From NCBI RefSeq assembly GCF_963082655.1, contig NC_081553.1, forward strand, positions 61,494,311-61,558,310: 64,000 nt of DNA, read 5' to 3'. Below, piece after piece: positions 22,106 through 50,756 of the stretch (position 1 is its first letter; every line of letters starts with the position of its first letter). This stretch comes from Stomoxys calcitrans. Taxonomy: Eukaryota; Arthropoda; Insecta; Diptera; Muscidae. The notes under the pieces are model-generated. The model had not been told where the DNA came from and ran no database searches. It saw only the letters and a program-made list of their open reading frames with translations. Made by a program: the position numbers and the translations under genes.

Positions 22106-23262
22106 AACAAGTAAAAGCGTGCTAAGTTCGGCTGGGTCGAATCTTGGGAACCCACCACCATACCAAACTTCTGTCAAACCAGCAAAAATTAAAGCTTCTA
22201 GGAACCGAACAAGGATGATCGAGAGACCAGTTAACATGAGAGCTATATCAGGTTATAGACTGATTTTGGCCGTATTTGGCACAGTTGTTAGAAGTCGTAA
22301 CAAAACATTGCATGCAAAATGTCGCCTAATCGGTCAAAAATTGCGGCTTGTAAGGACTCAAGAAGTCAAATAGGAAGATCGGTTTATATAGGAGCTATAT
22401 CAGGTTATAAACCGATTTGGACCGTATTTGATGCAGTTGTTGGAAGTCGCAACGGACAAAAATTGCGGCTTCCAGGGGCTCAAGAAGTCAAATCGGGAGA
22501 TCGGTTTATGTGGGAGCTATATCTTTATCTGAATCGATATGGCCCATTTACAATCCCCAACGACCTACATCGATACTACGTATCTGTGCAGTCATAACAA
22601 AACACTAAGTGCAAAATTGCAGCCAAATCGGACAAAAATTGCGGATTCCAGGAGCTCAAGAAGTCAAATCGGGAGATTTGTTTATATGGGAGCTATATCA
22701 GGTTCTTGACCGATTTGGACCGTACTTCCCGCAGTTGTTGGAAGTCATAACAAAACACCACATGCAAAAGTTCAGCCAAATCGGACAAAAATTGCGGGTT
22801 TCAGGGGCTCAAGAAGTCAAATCGAGAGATTTGTTTATATGGGAGCTATATCAGGTTCTTGACGGATTTGGACCGTACTTGCTGCAGTTGTTGGAAGTCA
22901 TAACAGAACACCACATGCAAAAGTTCAGCCAAATCGGACAAAAATTGCGGGTTTCAGGGGCTCAAGAAGTCAAATCGGGAAATCGGTTTATGTGGGAGCC
23001 TTATCTAAATTTGAACCGATATGACCCATTTGCAATCCCCAACGACCTATAACGATACAAAGTATCTGTGCAAAATTTCAAGAGGCTACCTTTACGCGTT
23101 CGACCTCTTTCCTGATTTCGACAGACGGACGGACGGACATAGCTAGATCGACTCAGAACCTCGAGACGATCGAGAATGGGGTCTTAGACGAATATTTCGA
23201 GGTGTTTCAAACGGAATGATTTGATTAGTATACCCCCTCCTATGGCGGTGGGTATAAAAAAA
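22106..23262 (-). repeat. DINE-like element, complete
   Basis: In minus orientation the hairpin end is at the left (GTAAAAGCGTGCTAAGTTCG, then GCTGGGTCGAA) and the other end at the right (CCTCCTATGGCGGTGGGTAT). Internal units contain GGAGCTATATCAGG and CAGTTGTTGGAAGTC. It lies between the two host genes. Confidence 0.75.
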
Positions 23263-23460
23263 ACTTTTTTGAAGCCAAGTTCTAACGGAGCATCATGCTA
23301 CTAAAGGGTGATTTTTTTAGACCAATAGGAAAGTTAAAAAAAAAAAACACACATACAATAAAAAAAGCATAAAATCTTTATTTCAATCGATAGTACGGTC
23401 CATATAATTAAATGTTTAAAGATTATTTCATGCAAATGTAGACCGTGACTGGTCCCGTCA

Positions 23461-23680
23461 AATGCAAATTTTGCCCATGAACATTCCACTAAGGAACAGA
23501 GTCAAACTTCTCACATATCAAGGAGTGCAGTCCGATTCAAGTTTTAAGCTCTTTGATAAGGAGCCTCCTTTTTATAGCCGAGTCCGAACGACGTGCCCCA
23601 GTGCGACACCTCTTTTGGGGAGAAGATTTACATGGCATAGTACCTCGCCAGGACTCGAATCTAGGCGTTCAGCGTCATAA
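23461..23680 (-). mobile_element. tRNA-headed SINE, 5'-truncated, inside a mariner
   Basis: It keeps TATGACGCTGAACGCCTAG and ATTCGAGTCCTGGCGAG (B box) but lacks the A box and about 60 bp of the body. It splits the decayed mariner at 23304. Confidence 0.75.
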
Positions 23681-23789
23681 TCCGCTTGATCCAATTGTGG
23701 CATCCTCTTTCTAACATTTCGGCCGTTATCTCGCGAATAAATGGTTCAATGTTGTCTTCCAATGCGTCAATTAAAGCGGGCTTGTCTGT

Positions 23790-24345
23790 ATAGACATGAG
23801 CTTTAACATAGCCTCACAAAAAATAGTCTAACGGTGTTAAATCGCTCGATCTATGCTTCCAATTGACCGGTCCCAAAAGTGAAATAAAATGTTCACCGAA
23901 CTCGCCTCTCAATAAGTCCATTGTTATGCGTGCTGTGTGGCATGTGGAACCGTCTTGTTGAAACCACATGTTATACAAGTCAACCTCTTGCATTTTGAGC
24001 AAAAAAGTTGGATATCATCTCCTTCACTATTCACAGTCACATTATGATTCGCATCATCTTTGAAGAAGTACGGTCCAATGATGGCACCAGCCCATAAACC
24101 GCACCAAACTGTGACTTTTTCAGGATGCATTGTTAGCTCTTGCAATGCTTCTGGCTGATCTTCACTCCAAAATCGACAATTCTGCTTATTTACGTACCCA
24201 TTGAGCAAAAAAATTAGCTTCGTCGTAAAATGAAAGAAGCGCGCGATTAACTTTCTTGACAGAGCATGCATATTGATAATAAAATTCAATAATTTGCTAG
24301 CGTTGTTCGTTTGTAAGACGATTCGCGGTTAAATAATAGACCATA
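23790..24345 (-). pseudogene. DD41D-type transposase remnant in copy B2
   Basis: On the minus strand the segments LLNGYVNKQNCRFWSEDQPE, CGLWAGAIIGPYFFKDDANH, WFQQDGSTCHTARITMDLL and SSDLTPLDYFL are present. The frame shifts near 24015. A TGA replaces the Trp after DYFL, before GYVKAHVYTDKPALIDALED. The second and third catalytic Asp survive. The N-terminal half is deleted. Confidence 0.8.
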
Positions 24346-24702
24346 CTGAAGATGTTTGACAGTGAAACAAAACATGAAACGTGCGTGAGCCGTTTATGTG
24401 GTGTCCCCGCTGTTCCTTAATGGAATATTCGTGGCCAAATTTTGGCTTCGTTCCTCTACTGACCCAACATTGTAGGTCTACAGATCTCAAGCCTATCGCA
24501 ATGCATCGTTTAGTAAGTTATTCATAAATTTCCTAACGGTCGTAATGATGTCTAGAATTTCCAGCTACTTCATGTACAGTAGCACGTTAAATCCATGATA
24601 AAGGAGCAACCATTAGTTGCTGAAGTGCCAAAACCTTTTCTATTGCAAAAAAATCTCTGATCATATTGAGCTCGTCTCGAAGTAGAAACAAACGAAAAAA
24701 AC

Positions 24703-25112
24703 AAGATTGGTTGTTTTTTCGGAGCCACATTTGCATGTGGAAGTGGCGATCCTCGCCAAACTTTTATAGGTGAGCAAGCTCGTTCCGGTCGCGGTAACAT
24801 GATGGCCATTGGTTATTAAAAGGCGCCAATATCTCGCCTTATCGTATCGAGCATCATAGGCACTCAGTATTGAAGCAAGAGCCGGTGTCACCCTCTCACT
24901 CAGACTGTTCACTCGATACCGCTTATTGTCCGCGACTGGAGTTACAGCTACTCCGTATGGAGCATTCCACCATTCGCAATCTGTTGTCGCCCCCGGTAGT
25001 TCCCAGCTTAGCTTCTCGTGATAACAAAGAACACCACTCAGATTGGAGCTCAAAGTTTTAGCCTGTCTGATGCTCAGAATCACCCCGTGCCGGTACGAGA
25101 TTGTTTGTTGTT
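24703..25112 (-). mobile_element. (CAA)n-tailed retroposon, copy 2
   Basis: It shares GGAGCCACATTTGCATGTGG, GAGCAAGCTCGTTCCGGTCG and TTGGAGCTCAAAGTTTTAGC with the copy at 1491. It has a long minus-strand open frame (to about 150 codons) with no domain I recognise, probably a chance frame. Confidence 0.65.
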
Positions 25113-25813
25113 GTTGTAGCAATGTGTTTACATTGAGGCGGCAGCCCTAGCCGATGAAGAACTCCATCGGGTCAATCCGGTACGTACAACCGGCTGCCAT
25201 GGGATTGACGAAATTGGTAATTTTATGTTGTTTTTAGCATTTGCGGATAACTTGGGTCAGAGCGAGGGGGGAGGAGAGTGACCTTAAAGAGCTCCGTTGT
25301 GGGTATGTAGAGAACCTTAATCCATTTGACAAAATCTCGTTAAAGGCGGTGCCACCCTCTCACTTAGACTTTCCACTCGATACCGCTTATTGTCCGCGAC
25401 TGGAGTTACAGCTACTCTGTATGGAGCATTCCAACATTCGCAATCTGTTGTCGCCCCCGGTAGTTCCGAGCTTAGCTTCTCGTGATAACAAAGAACACCA
25501 CTCAGATTGGAGCTCAAAGTTTTAGACTGTCTGATGCTCAGAATCACCCCGTGCCGGTACGAGATTGTTTGTTGTTGTTGTAGCAATGTGTTTACATTGA
25601 GGCGGCAGCCCTAGCCGATGAAGAACTCCATCGGGTCAATCCGGTACGTACAACCGGCTGCCATGGGATTGACGAAATTGGTAATTTTATGTTGTTTTTA
25701 GCATTTGCGGATAACTTGGGTCAGAGCGAGGGGGGAGGAGAGTGACCTTAAAGAGCTCCGTTGTGGGTATGTAGAGAACCTTAATCCATTTGACAAAATC
25801 TCGTTGAAGGCGT
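24886..25813. repeat. 464-bp tandem duplication
   Basis: 24886-25349 and 25350-25813 match base for base apart from a handful of substitutions, with a constant offset of 464. Each unit contains the end of one (CAA)n retroposon and a complete shorter one. Confidence 0.95.
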
Positions 25814-26573
25814 CTAGAGCTAGATCACATTTTCATTTCTTGTTGAGAATATGTTGTGACTTTCAATGCCAGTATTAGGACATTTGGCAATTACCACATT
25901 AAGGGATGTCAATTGAATGCATGTATCAGTGTCTTAAGTACCATAGTTTAAGTCAATGTGCCATAATATTGTTGTTGTTTCTAATAAAGCCGAATTCAAT
26001 CCATAATTCTAAATCACTGCCTTACTTCGATTTGAATTCTCTCTTGAAATGCATCAAGGTAATGAACATATGATGTATCAAATATCTTAAAGAACAGCGC
26101 CATCTATGAGTTAGGCCAGGTATATATGTTTACTTCACAAAGTTTTCTTTCCTTTCTCCTACAACTGCGATAGGCATAATGCAATAAGCTATTAAATATG
26201 TTGTGTGTGTGTTTCTGTAATTATTATCTTAGAATCTGATATAAGGCTTCCTAATACATTCATCCCATCCTTTTAAAACTGGTCCTCATATCCTATTTTC
26301 TTATTTTTTTTGTTCTTGTGTTTATGTTTGTTTAAAGCTTATTTGGAATTCGGAAAAAAAAATAAACGATTACACATTACTTACTCCATACTAGAGCTAG
26401 CTAGCCCAAGTAACACTATTTTCAAATTCCTTGTAGTATTATTTGAAAGCAGCCAATTTGAATTGCACCATTATTCGTTTCCCAGAAGTTAACGCTGTTC
26501 CAAGTTAATCCATTTACAAATATCTAAGTCTTGCAGCATTAATAATTTTTTAATATTTCTGTCTTCGCTCTAG
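25814..26573. other. Low-repeat stretch upstream of PRPSAP
   Basis: No known repeat. A possible 5' UTR or promoter of PRPSAP, ending in the acceptor-like TCTAG at 26573. No TATA or initiator element could be defended. Confidence 0.4.
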
Positions 26574-26613
26574 ATTGGGAAGTGTACGTCCACCGAAACG
26601 TTGTCGCAGCGAC

Positions 26614-43062
<16,449 letters not shown>

Positions 43063-43641
43063 AGATAATATTTTTGTTTTAAACACACACAAATACATAT
43101 TTTGAAAGATGTATTTTTTTTCTTTTTGTTTCAATTTTTTTTTCTTTGGTCCATTAGAAAAATATGGACACAAAATGTATGCCGACAGAAGTTCGCTGGC
43201 ATTATAAATTTAATTACGCAACACTTTAATTTAAATTAATTATTTTTCATAATAATTGCAAAACAAATAGCAGTAATGAATGTACACAGCAACAAAAAAG
43301 TAACCCATGCAGTAGTAAATTAATTTAAAATTTATGGCCATATGCAGCACCAACAACCATTTTTCTATTCTGAAAGAATTAGCCACTATGTTTGGTTTGT
43401 TAAGTTTTTCCTTTTTTCAGTTGTTTTCTTTTCCTTTCCTCTTTTCGAAAATAATTTCCTTAATTTTGTTTTGTAATTTTTTTCCAATAATTTTTGTATT
43501 TATCTCTTATTATTTTTATGATACTTCGTTTTCGATTTTGTACCATAAAGTCTAATAACTAATAATACTTTACAAAGCAACAGTTCCAGAAAGTGTTTGA
43601 AATTACTTTCAAACTTTTGTATAGAATTAATTTTTAATCTC

Positions 43642-43647
43642 AATAAA
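43642..43647 (+). promoter_or_regulatory. Possible polyadenylation signal of PRPSAP
   Basis: AATAAA about 580 nt after the PRPSAP stop, just before a mariner-derived MITE at 43700. The stretch 43063-43641 is AT-rich and repeat-poor, consistent with a 3' UTR. Confidence 0.35.
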
Positions 43648-43699
43648 TATCATCATATAAGCGTATAAGATCCAGAACTCTTGGAGTTTGTTGGATGTA

Positions 43700-43830
43700 T
43701 TGGGTTGCCCAAAAAGTAATTGCGGATTTTGTGTAAAAAAAGTATATTTGATTAAAGTTTATTCTAAGTTTTATTAAAAATGCATTTACTTTCTTTTAAA
43801 AAATCCGCAATTACTTTTTGAGCAACCCAA
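43700..43830. mobile_element. 131-bp MITE of the D34D mariner
   Basis: TTGGGTTGCCCAAAAAG at the left and its complement at the right. The interior is about 95 bp from one mariner end only (the AAGTTTTATTAAAAATGC region). It follows the presumed PRPSAP 3' end. Confidence 0.8.
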
Positions 43831-43934
43831 ATATACATTTTAGGATATGTTCTCGTGTGGGAAAGAGTAACAAATCATGAGCCGAATGAAGCTTAACGAC
43901 GAAATTTAATGTGTATGGGTATCAGTGTCGATGA

Positions 43935-44298
43935 AAGCAGCATTGGAAAGTTTATAAAAGTCCTGGTGGGGGCTCTTAATTTCCAGAGTATCGGTAGTCC
44001 GCCGTCAGCCTTATTCCCCACCGCCCATAGAAAGTCAGCGTTCCTAGACAGCCTAATAGCCTTTCCCATAATCGTGCCTACAGAGCCTAATAGCCTTTCC
44101 CATGATCGAAGATGCTCTGCACATAATTTTAATAACCCACAACTTCACAAGACTCGATGCCAGAGCGCTCTGGGCAGCCTGACTGTCCATATAATTCATA
44201 AGAGTCAAGCAAGGCTAGTCTTTTGCCTTGATATCGTATCCACAGCAAACAATATCGCGAACACCTCTGCCAGAAAAACGCTACACTCGTCAATGAGT
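43935..44298 (-). mobile_element. LINE RNase H domain fragment, minus strand
   Basis: The reverse complement codes for FLAEVFAI and, in another frame, DSQAAQSALASSLVKLWVI, the RNase H core (Glu and Asp positions) typical of I-group LINEs. Two short direct repeats with AGCCTAATAGCCTTTCCCAT are present. Confidence 0.6.
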
Positions 44299-44312
44299 CA
44301 ATATGACCCTCT

Positions 44313-45322
44313 TATTATACCCACCACCTTAGAATGGGGGTATATCTATCTAGTAATTCCGTTTGTAACACCTCGAAGTATTGATCTGCAACCCCATAAA
44401 GTATATATTCTGAATCGTCTCAATATTCTGAGTCGATCTAGCCATGTACGTCCGTCCGTCGAAATCACGATAGCGGTCAAACGCCAGATACTTCCTATTG
44501 ATGTAGGTCGTTGGGGATTGCAAATGGGTCGTATCGGTTCAGATTTGGATATAGCCCCCATATAAACCGATCGCCCGATTTGACTTCTGGAGCCCCTAGG
44601 AGCCAAAACTTTCATCAGATTTGACTAAATTTAGATAAAAAGGTTGTGTTATGACTTCCAGCATCCATGCCAAGTATGATCCGAATCGGTTATAAACAGA
44701 TACAGCCCCCATATAAAGGGGACCCCCGATTTGACTTCTTGAGTCCCTAGGAGCCTCAGTGTTCATCAATTTTCATATGATTTGGCTGAAATTTGGAACA
44801 AAGACTTGTGTTATGACTTCCAACATCCGTGCCAAGTACGATCCTAGTCGGTCTATAAACTGATTTAGCCCCCTTATAAACCGATCCCCGTTTTTGACTT
44901 CTTGAACCCCTAGAAGCCTCAATTTTCATCTGATTTGGCTGAGATTTGGACCAAAGACTTGTGTTATGACTTTCAATATCCATGCCAAATACGATCATAG
45001 TCGGTCTATAAGCTGAAAAAGCCCTCATATAAACCGATCCCCGGTTTTGACTTCTTGTTTCCGTAGAAGCCTAAATTGTCACCTGATTTGGTTGAAATTT
45101 GACCCTAAAACCTACCTTATGACTTACAACATCAGTGCCAAGTTTTATCCAAAACCAGCCAATATGGTTATATAAGGCCCTCTAAGTCCCGATATGACTT
45201 CTTGATTGCTACAAAATAATTCAAGTACAAACTCAGTTAATAAGGGAACATTTGTAGCGAATTCCATGGTGGTGGGTACCCAAGCTTCGGCCCGGCCCAA
45301 TTTAGCACGTTTTTACTTGTTC
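44313..45322 (+). repeat. DINE-like element, complete
   Basis: It begins TATACCCACCACCTTAGAAT and ends ATGGTGGTGGGTACCCAAGC, TTCGGCCCGGCCCAA, TTTAGCACGTTTTTACTTG. Internal units carry AGCCCCCATATAAA. It lies downstream of PRPSAP. Confidence 0.75.
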
Positions 45323-45423
45323 ATATTAACTCAATAAGTTCCCTTCTGCATCGTTGCAGTATATATCGAGGGCCCAGAGAAGAAGGGGTACCTTAAGAAT
45401 TAATTTCTACCCGGGAAGACATG

Positions 45424-45775
45424 TTGTTGTAGTAGCCACATGCAATGTAGAGTTAGTGATCCTCGTCAAGTTCCTGTAGATGAGCAAGGTCCTCCCCGAC
45501 CCGAGAACCGATTGCCCTGGGAATGTTACGAATGTCATAGGCATTCAGTACGCAAGAGTCGGTGCCATTCGGCCTCTCACTGAGACTCTCCACTTGACAC
45601 CTCTGATTGTCCGCGATTACAATTTCTGTTATCCCATAAATCTACACAGCATTCCGCTATCGGTAACTGGTGAAGGCGCTCGGTAGTTCTCCGATGAGCT
45701 TCACAAGAAATCTAATGAATACCACACAGGTCGGAGCTCAAAATACCAACATGTGTAATGGTCATAGTTACACCG
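45424..45775 (-). mobile_element. (CAA)n-tailed retroposon, copy 3, decayed
   Basis: TTGTAGTAGCCACATGCAAT, GATCCTCGTCAAGTTCC, GATGAGCAAGGTCC and GGAGCTCAAAATACCAACAT align with copies 1 and 2. Confidence 0.55.
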
Positions 45776-45801
45776 TTAGCGTAATTTTATTTTTTTTTTT
45801 T

Positions 45802-46090
45802 TGCAAATTTTTGCCTATGAACATTCCACTAAGGAACAGGGATAAACTTCTCACATATCAATGAGTGCAGTCCAATTTAAGTTTAAGCTCAATAATACGG
45901 GCCTCCTTTTTATAGCCTAATCCGAACGGCGTGCCTCAGTGCGATACCTCTTTGGAGAGAAGTTTTACATGGCATAGTTCCCCACAAATGCTGCCGGCAT
46001 TAGGAGGGGAAAACCACCGCTGAAATTTTTTTCTGATGGTCTCGCCAGGATTTGAACCCATGCGTTCAGCGTCATAGGCGGACATGCCAC
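45802..46090 (-). mobile_element. tRNA-headed SINE
   Basis: Minus strand GCATGTCCGCCTATGACGCT and GGGTTCAAATCCTGGCGAG head, body, and GGAATGTTCATAGGC tail. The first bases of the A box are missing. Confidence 0.75.
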
Positions 46091-46299
46091 CTAAGTGCCG
46101 GTGTATTAGAGAAAGCAGGTCAACGACATAGGAATTGCTCCAAATTTTCATCATCTTCCCTACATGCCATCACTTGCCGCATCTATTCTGCATAAGTGTG
46201 CTTGTAGTCCTTTGTACCCCGTTATGATACCGATAGCTATACTGATCTGCTTCTTACTTCTTGTGAGTAATAGCCTCGAACGTAATACTGTTCCACAGT

Positions 46300-47275
46300 A
46301 TTACGTTCGTCGCCCACGCCCTTAACTCGGCAACATATTTTTGCCAAATTCGGTCAGGAATTGAGCCATTTCACCCTTATGTCGCATATCATACGAACAC
46401 ATTTTTACTCGTTCACTTATACGTAATACGGCCCATGTTGTTATCGCCTGATGGCCAGTATGTCCGTAAATATATTGACAATCGACGTCCTCGATTCAAC
46501 ACCACACCACCACCACGCATTCCATGATCGCCCACATTTTTGCCTGAAGGACCGTATTATGGCCAGACAGTCGGAAACAGTTCCTCAGACCCCCCAGACT
46601 CATACTAGCTTTGATCCATCCGAGTAGCATGAACTTCCGGATAGCAATACCAGAGTTCCGTCAATCCAAGACTATGCCACTGGCAGCAGTGCCTCTCACT
46701 TAACCTCAAGTTTCGTCTCAGGTATCCGATAGGAACTCTCTTCCATTGCTTCCAGAGTTCCTATCGTCTCTTCGATTATACCTCGATAGTGTGGCCTGCT
46801 CCTGTCCTCTATCCATTCTCCCGTCGCCTTAAGTCTCATAGCCACAGTGGCTGGCTTACACTTAATCTGTGTGTCTATGGGTCAGATATCTAGAATAGTC
46901 TCCAATGCCTTAGTGGGCGTTGTCCTCATCGACTCGCCCATACCAAGGCAACATGTTCTCTGAACCTCTTGTATTATCCTTACGTTGGAGTTCTTCTCCA
47001 TTACAGTTCACCAACCTATTGAGGCTGTAGAGTCAGTGGGCTATCTTTGGATTCCGTTAACATAGTGCCAAACATCTGTGTACGCTCCCGAATGTAACAC
47101 TTCCAGTTCAGATTCCTGTCCAAGATCACTCCTTAGTCTGACCTTGTCAGATATCGAAATCGTTCTGTTGAGAAAACTTGTTGCATCAAATTGGTTCGCT
47201 TTATCTTCTTTGACCTCTAGATCTAGCCAAGTCGTACGCCATCTCCAAGACCCTTTCGGCCTTTTTTAATATTAG
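46300..47275 (-). mobile_element. R1/I-like LINE fragment, minus strand
   Basis: The reverse complement matches the downstream part of the LINE at 15280-15960: the RT thumb (GATATCTGACAAGGTC, CTTAGGAGT), the CNVRIIQ-coding stretch and the ATCGAGG-coding segment. Many frameshifts. No RT core. Confidence 0.7.
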
Positions 47276-47299
47276 ATTCAAAAGCACCGCGAATGGTCA

Positions 47300-47505
47300 A
47301 GATCGGACTTTATTTAGATATATCTGCCATATATACAGATCTCCAGATTTAAGGTTTTGCGTCCATACAATGCACATTTATTATCCGATTTTGCGGAAAT
47401 TTGACACAGTGATGTGTGTTAGATGTTCATAGCGAGTTTGGTCCAGATCATACCATACCACCGAATGTTTCCGCCCGGCCGAACTTAATGCGTTTTTTAC
47501 TTGTT
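47300..47505 (+). repeat. DINE-like 3' fragment
   Basis: One and a half internal units, then CGCCCGGCCGAACTTAATGC and GTTTTTTACTTGTTAATGCG. A LINE remnant lies to the left. Confidence 0.6.
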
Positions 47506-48027
47506 AATGCGTTTTTATTTGTTCTCATATAGACTTTTATATTTTAAATCGCACCTCGCATATTTGTTTAGCAGCAAAATATTTACTTCATTTTCACTTA
47601 TAAAGTAATTGGGATGATATATATAAAATGTAAATGAGATAATAATGATTGAAGTACGAGTAGTGTGTCGGATACTGTTTGACATTCATTCACTTGCTTG
47701 TATTGAAGAAAGATGTCATAAATTTTGTCAGGCTGGGATGATTATTATTTTTTGTGATATTTTTTTCACTTTGCAAGCAAATATTTGCTTATGTCATATA
47801 TAGAGACAATTATCAAATTACAACCAGACACATCGTATTCAAAGTGTTAAGCGGTGCAACAAAATCTTTTATTGAAGTCAATATGTTTAAAAAAAATGTC
47901 TGAAGGAAATGGCGTACCATATGGATACTTTACGTACCAAACTTCTGCCAACTTAGGCAATAATTTAAACTCTAGGAACCGACAAGACTAACAGGAGATC
48001 TGTTTGTATGGGAGCTACATCATCACC

Positions 48028-48905
48028 CCCACAAAAACGGCCCAAATTGGCATATTGGCCAATCATGACTATATGGGATTCGGTTTGTTTGTTTGTTCCG
48101 TATAGACTCAAAAACAGCAGAACCGTTTTTCTCGAATTTTTCACAGATTGTATAGGTTGGTCTGAACGAAACACAGGCAACATAATTTTTTGAATATCGG
48201 AAGGGGGCGCACCCTCCCCCTAACCCCAAAAACACCACCCAAAATGAAAAGTGGACCGATCGGAACAAAATGGGTATTAGTTGAAAAGTATTGGAGAGTA
48301 TATATAGAATACGATTATGTAATAAAAAATTGGGTCTAAGTACCCACCGTCCCAACCCGAAAACACTTCTAAACAGATATATTCGACGTTATACAAAAAT
48401 GTCATAAAAAATTAGGTCCAAGTAATGGGAGGTAGCCAACCCCAAAATACCCCCAAATGGGCATATTAGCCGACTATGGCTATATGGAACTCAAATGAAA
48501 GGTATTTGGGAGTAGATTACGAATATGACATTAAATTTGCGTTCAAGTCTAGGTGGCACTTTCTCTGCTAAAAATACGTCAAAAATACGGTGACCGCCTC
48601 GGCCCTAAAACACCCTCCAAACGGTTCATATTTACCGACCATGGCAATATGGGCCTTCATCCATATTTGAGTCGAAATGTCTGAGGTGCCATCCCTCTAT
48701 TCTAGCTATTTGGGTTGGAAAATAATTGGTTTTCGGGAAATTGATACATTTTCGGGAAAAAGACCCTGAGGTCCACCCCATTCGCAAACAGATCTTATTT
48801 GCCGATCATGCCAATATGGGGCTCATATAAAATGAACTTGAAAGTAGAGCACAAAGCTTATATTTACTTTAAGGGCCAAGTGTCTGGGTGGCCATCCCAC
48901 TGGAG
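48028..48905 (+). mobile_element. Helitron fragment
   Basis: CCGTATAGACTCAAAAACAG, GGGGGCGCACCCTCCCCC and GGTATTTGGGAGTAGATTAC match the Helitron family above. Both termini are missing. A 91-bp piece (48504-48594) recurs exactly at 49172-49262. Confidence 0.65.
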
Positions 48906-49610
48906 CTGGCAAATTATCGATCGATACTATCGATATTTATTTGTGGTACGGGGTATTATAACTTTGTGCATTTGTTTGCAACGTTAAGGGAACGAGTTAG
49001 ACGATTGATAAGTATACCGGTCGGCTTAGAATCACATCCTGATTCGATTTAGCTATGTCCGTCTGTATGGCTATGTTTTCTTGTAATCAATGTACAGGTC
49101 GCATTTGTTGTCCGATTGTCATGAAATTTTGCCCAAAACCACTTTTTTTGGTCCAAAGACGAACTCTATAGATTTGGGAGTAGATTACGAATATGACATT
49201 AAATTTGCGTTCAAGTCTAGGTGGCACTTTCTCTGCTAAAAATACGTCAAAAATACGGTGACGTATTCGATATCGCCCTTTACGTATTAGCCGCAATTAA
49301 GGTCCAATAGAAAATCTTACAAAGTTCTTTTCAATGTTTCAATAGGTATGCAAACTAAAGTCTGACTAGATTTCAACATAGGTTCCATGTATTCGAAGTA
49401 GTATGTAGGCTCGGATATTATATTGTCGGCTCCGCCCGTCTGTTGCCTTTTCTTACCGGTTTTAAAGACTGTAGCGTGATTTAAAAAAAAAGGATACGAG
49501 TAGTAAGATCGTCGATCAAAAAAATATAGGTTATAGGGTTATAAATGGGTATTTCAATGCGTTGCAAACGTAATGACATATACCCCCTTCTATAGCATGG
49601 GGCATAAAAA
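48905..49610 (+). repeat. Mosaic DINE-like remnants
   Basis: GTATACCGGTCGGCTTAGAA, GATTTAGCTATGTCCGTCTG and GTCCGATTGTCATGAAATTT belong to a DINE-like subfamily also seen at 54909. A 91-bp Helitron piece (49172-49262) interrupts it. It ends with ATACCCCCTTCTATAGCATG. Confidence 0.5.
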
Positions 49611-49614
49611 ATGT

Positions 49615-50695
49615 TTCTGATTTTAAATTTTCAAAATCAAAACAAATGTTTTGGAAAATTGGTATACAAATTTTTTATGTAGATTTTTTCTCGAAAATTA
49701 CTCTTTATAATGCAGGCTTAGGTTCTAATTACAAGGACTTTGTAATTAATCTTCTTCTCCTGTTACTGTCGTATCACAAATTTCGTGAAAAAATCTTTCT
49801 TTATAGTCCTGTGGAATCATTTAGCACCATGTGTTTTATTTGAGCACGTGAGACAATTGGCCTGCTAACTAAAGTTAAATAAAAAACAAAATTTTTTTAA
49901 AACAGATATAAACAACTTTTTATCAGACAATTATGATGTATCTTCCACAAACAATCTGTTATCGGAATCAAAACACATCAAATTATCAACGCGTGCCGCA
50001 ATGTCTCTGCCTGTGGCTTATAACTGGGCAAACAACTACTCCTAAGGTGTTGGCGTTGTTCTTATTGTTGGTAGTTTCTTTTAAGATAATCTTTACAATT
50101 TCCAGAGTATTTCGAAAGAGAAAAATAAATTACAATTACATTTATGTTCCTCTTCGCAACATTGTCTGTGGATCTGTCTGCTTGTCCATGGCTATGTCCA
50201 TTCATTATGGAAGCGAATAGCAATTCAAGTTCATTGTTTAGTGACTGCAATCAAGGGAAAATTCTCATGAAGTGAAGTGATGGAAACACTCAATGAGCGC
50301 CATTTGAGCCCATCCCTCTGGGAATTGTTTTGTGTAATGCTCTCTGAATAAGATGTCAATGTTCGGAGTCAATGCCTATGGGGAATGGTTTGGTGTCACA
50401 TATTTGAACAATGTTAACAATCATGATAGGCAGTAGACAAGATAGTCTAGTATCTTCTCAAGATCAATGCAATTTATTGACTTTCATGAGAAGGGAAATT
50501 ATTCTTTCGATCGTAGTGACATAGATGTTGACTATATTTTTCATTGTGTAAGGTTTCTTTAAGTGATTTACATTACATTTTAATCTATATTTATAAATTT
50601 GCAATAAATAAATGACTTACTAACTGATTAGTTGACTAACATACCGAACATAACATTACCGAAGGAGTATTTAAATAAATCATAATGAACAATAA
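49615..50695. other. Stretch without a recognised gene
   Basis: Contains an open frame of 95 codons (49933-50220) with no recognised domain or splice context. No repeat family recognised. 47506-48027 is likewise blank. Confidence 0.45.
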
Positions 50696-50756
50696 CAAGT
50701 ATAAAGGCATTAAGTTCGGCCGGGCCGAACTTTGGATACCCACCACCTCGGGTATA

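Larger units (their letters stand above)
23304..24402 (-). mobile_element. Decayed DD41D-related mariner, copy B2, with a SINE inside
   Basis: The left end AAGGGTGATTTTTTTAG follows TA at 23302-23303. The right end is lost: similarity to copy B1 stops near 24402, where a SINE 3' fragment begins. A tRNA-headed SINE (23461-23680) interrupts it. It lies between the two host genes. Confidence 0.75.

Noticed and set aside
22319..23052. Repetitive open frames with GAQEVKSGDRF-like repeats
   Set aside because: Translation of tandem units of a DINE-like element; other copies have stops in the same places.
24661..25122. 153-codon open frame on the minus strand
   Set aside because: It lies in a (CAA)n retroposon, is not kept open in the copies at 1491 and 45424, and shows no known domain.
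49933..50220. 95-codon open frame as a host gene
   Set aside because: No recognisable domain, no splice sites that extend it, and ordinary length for chance in this window.
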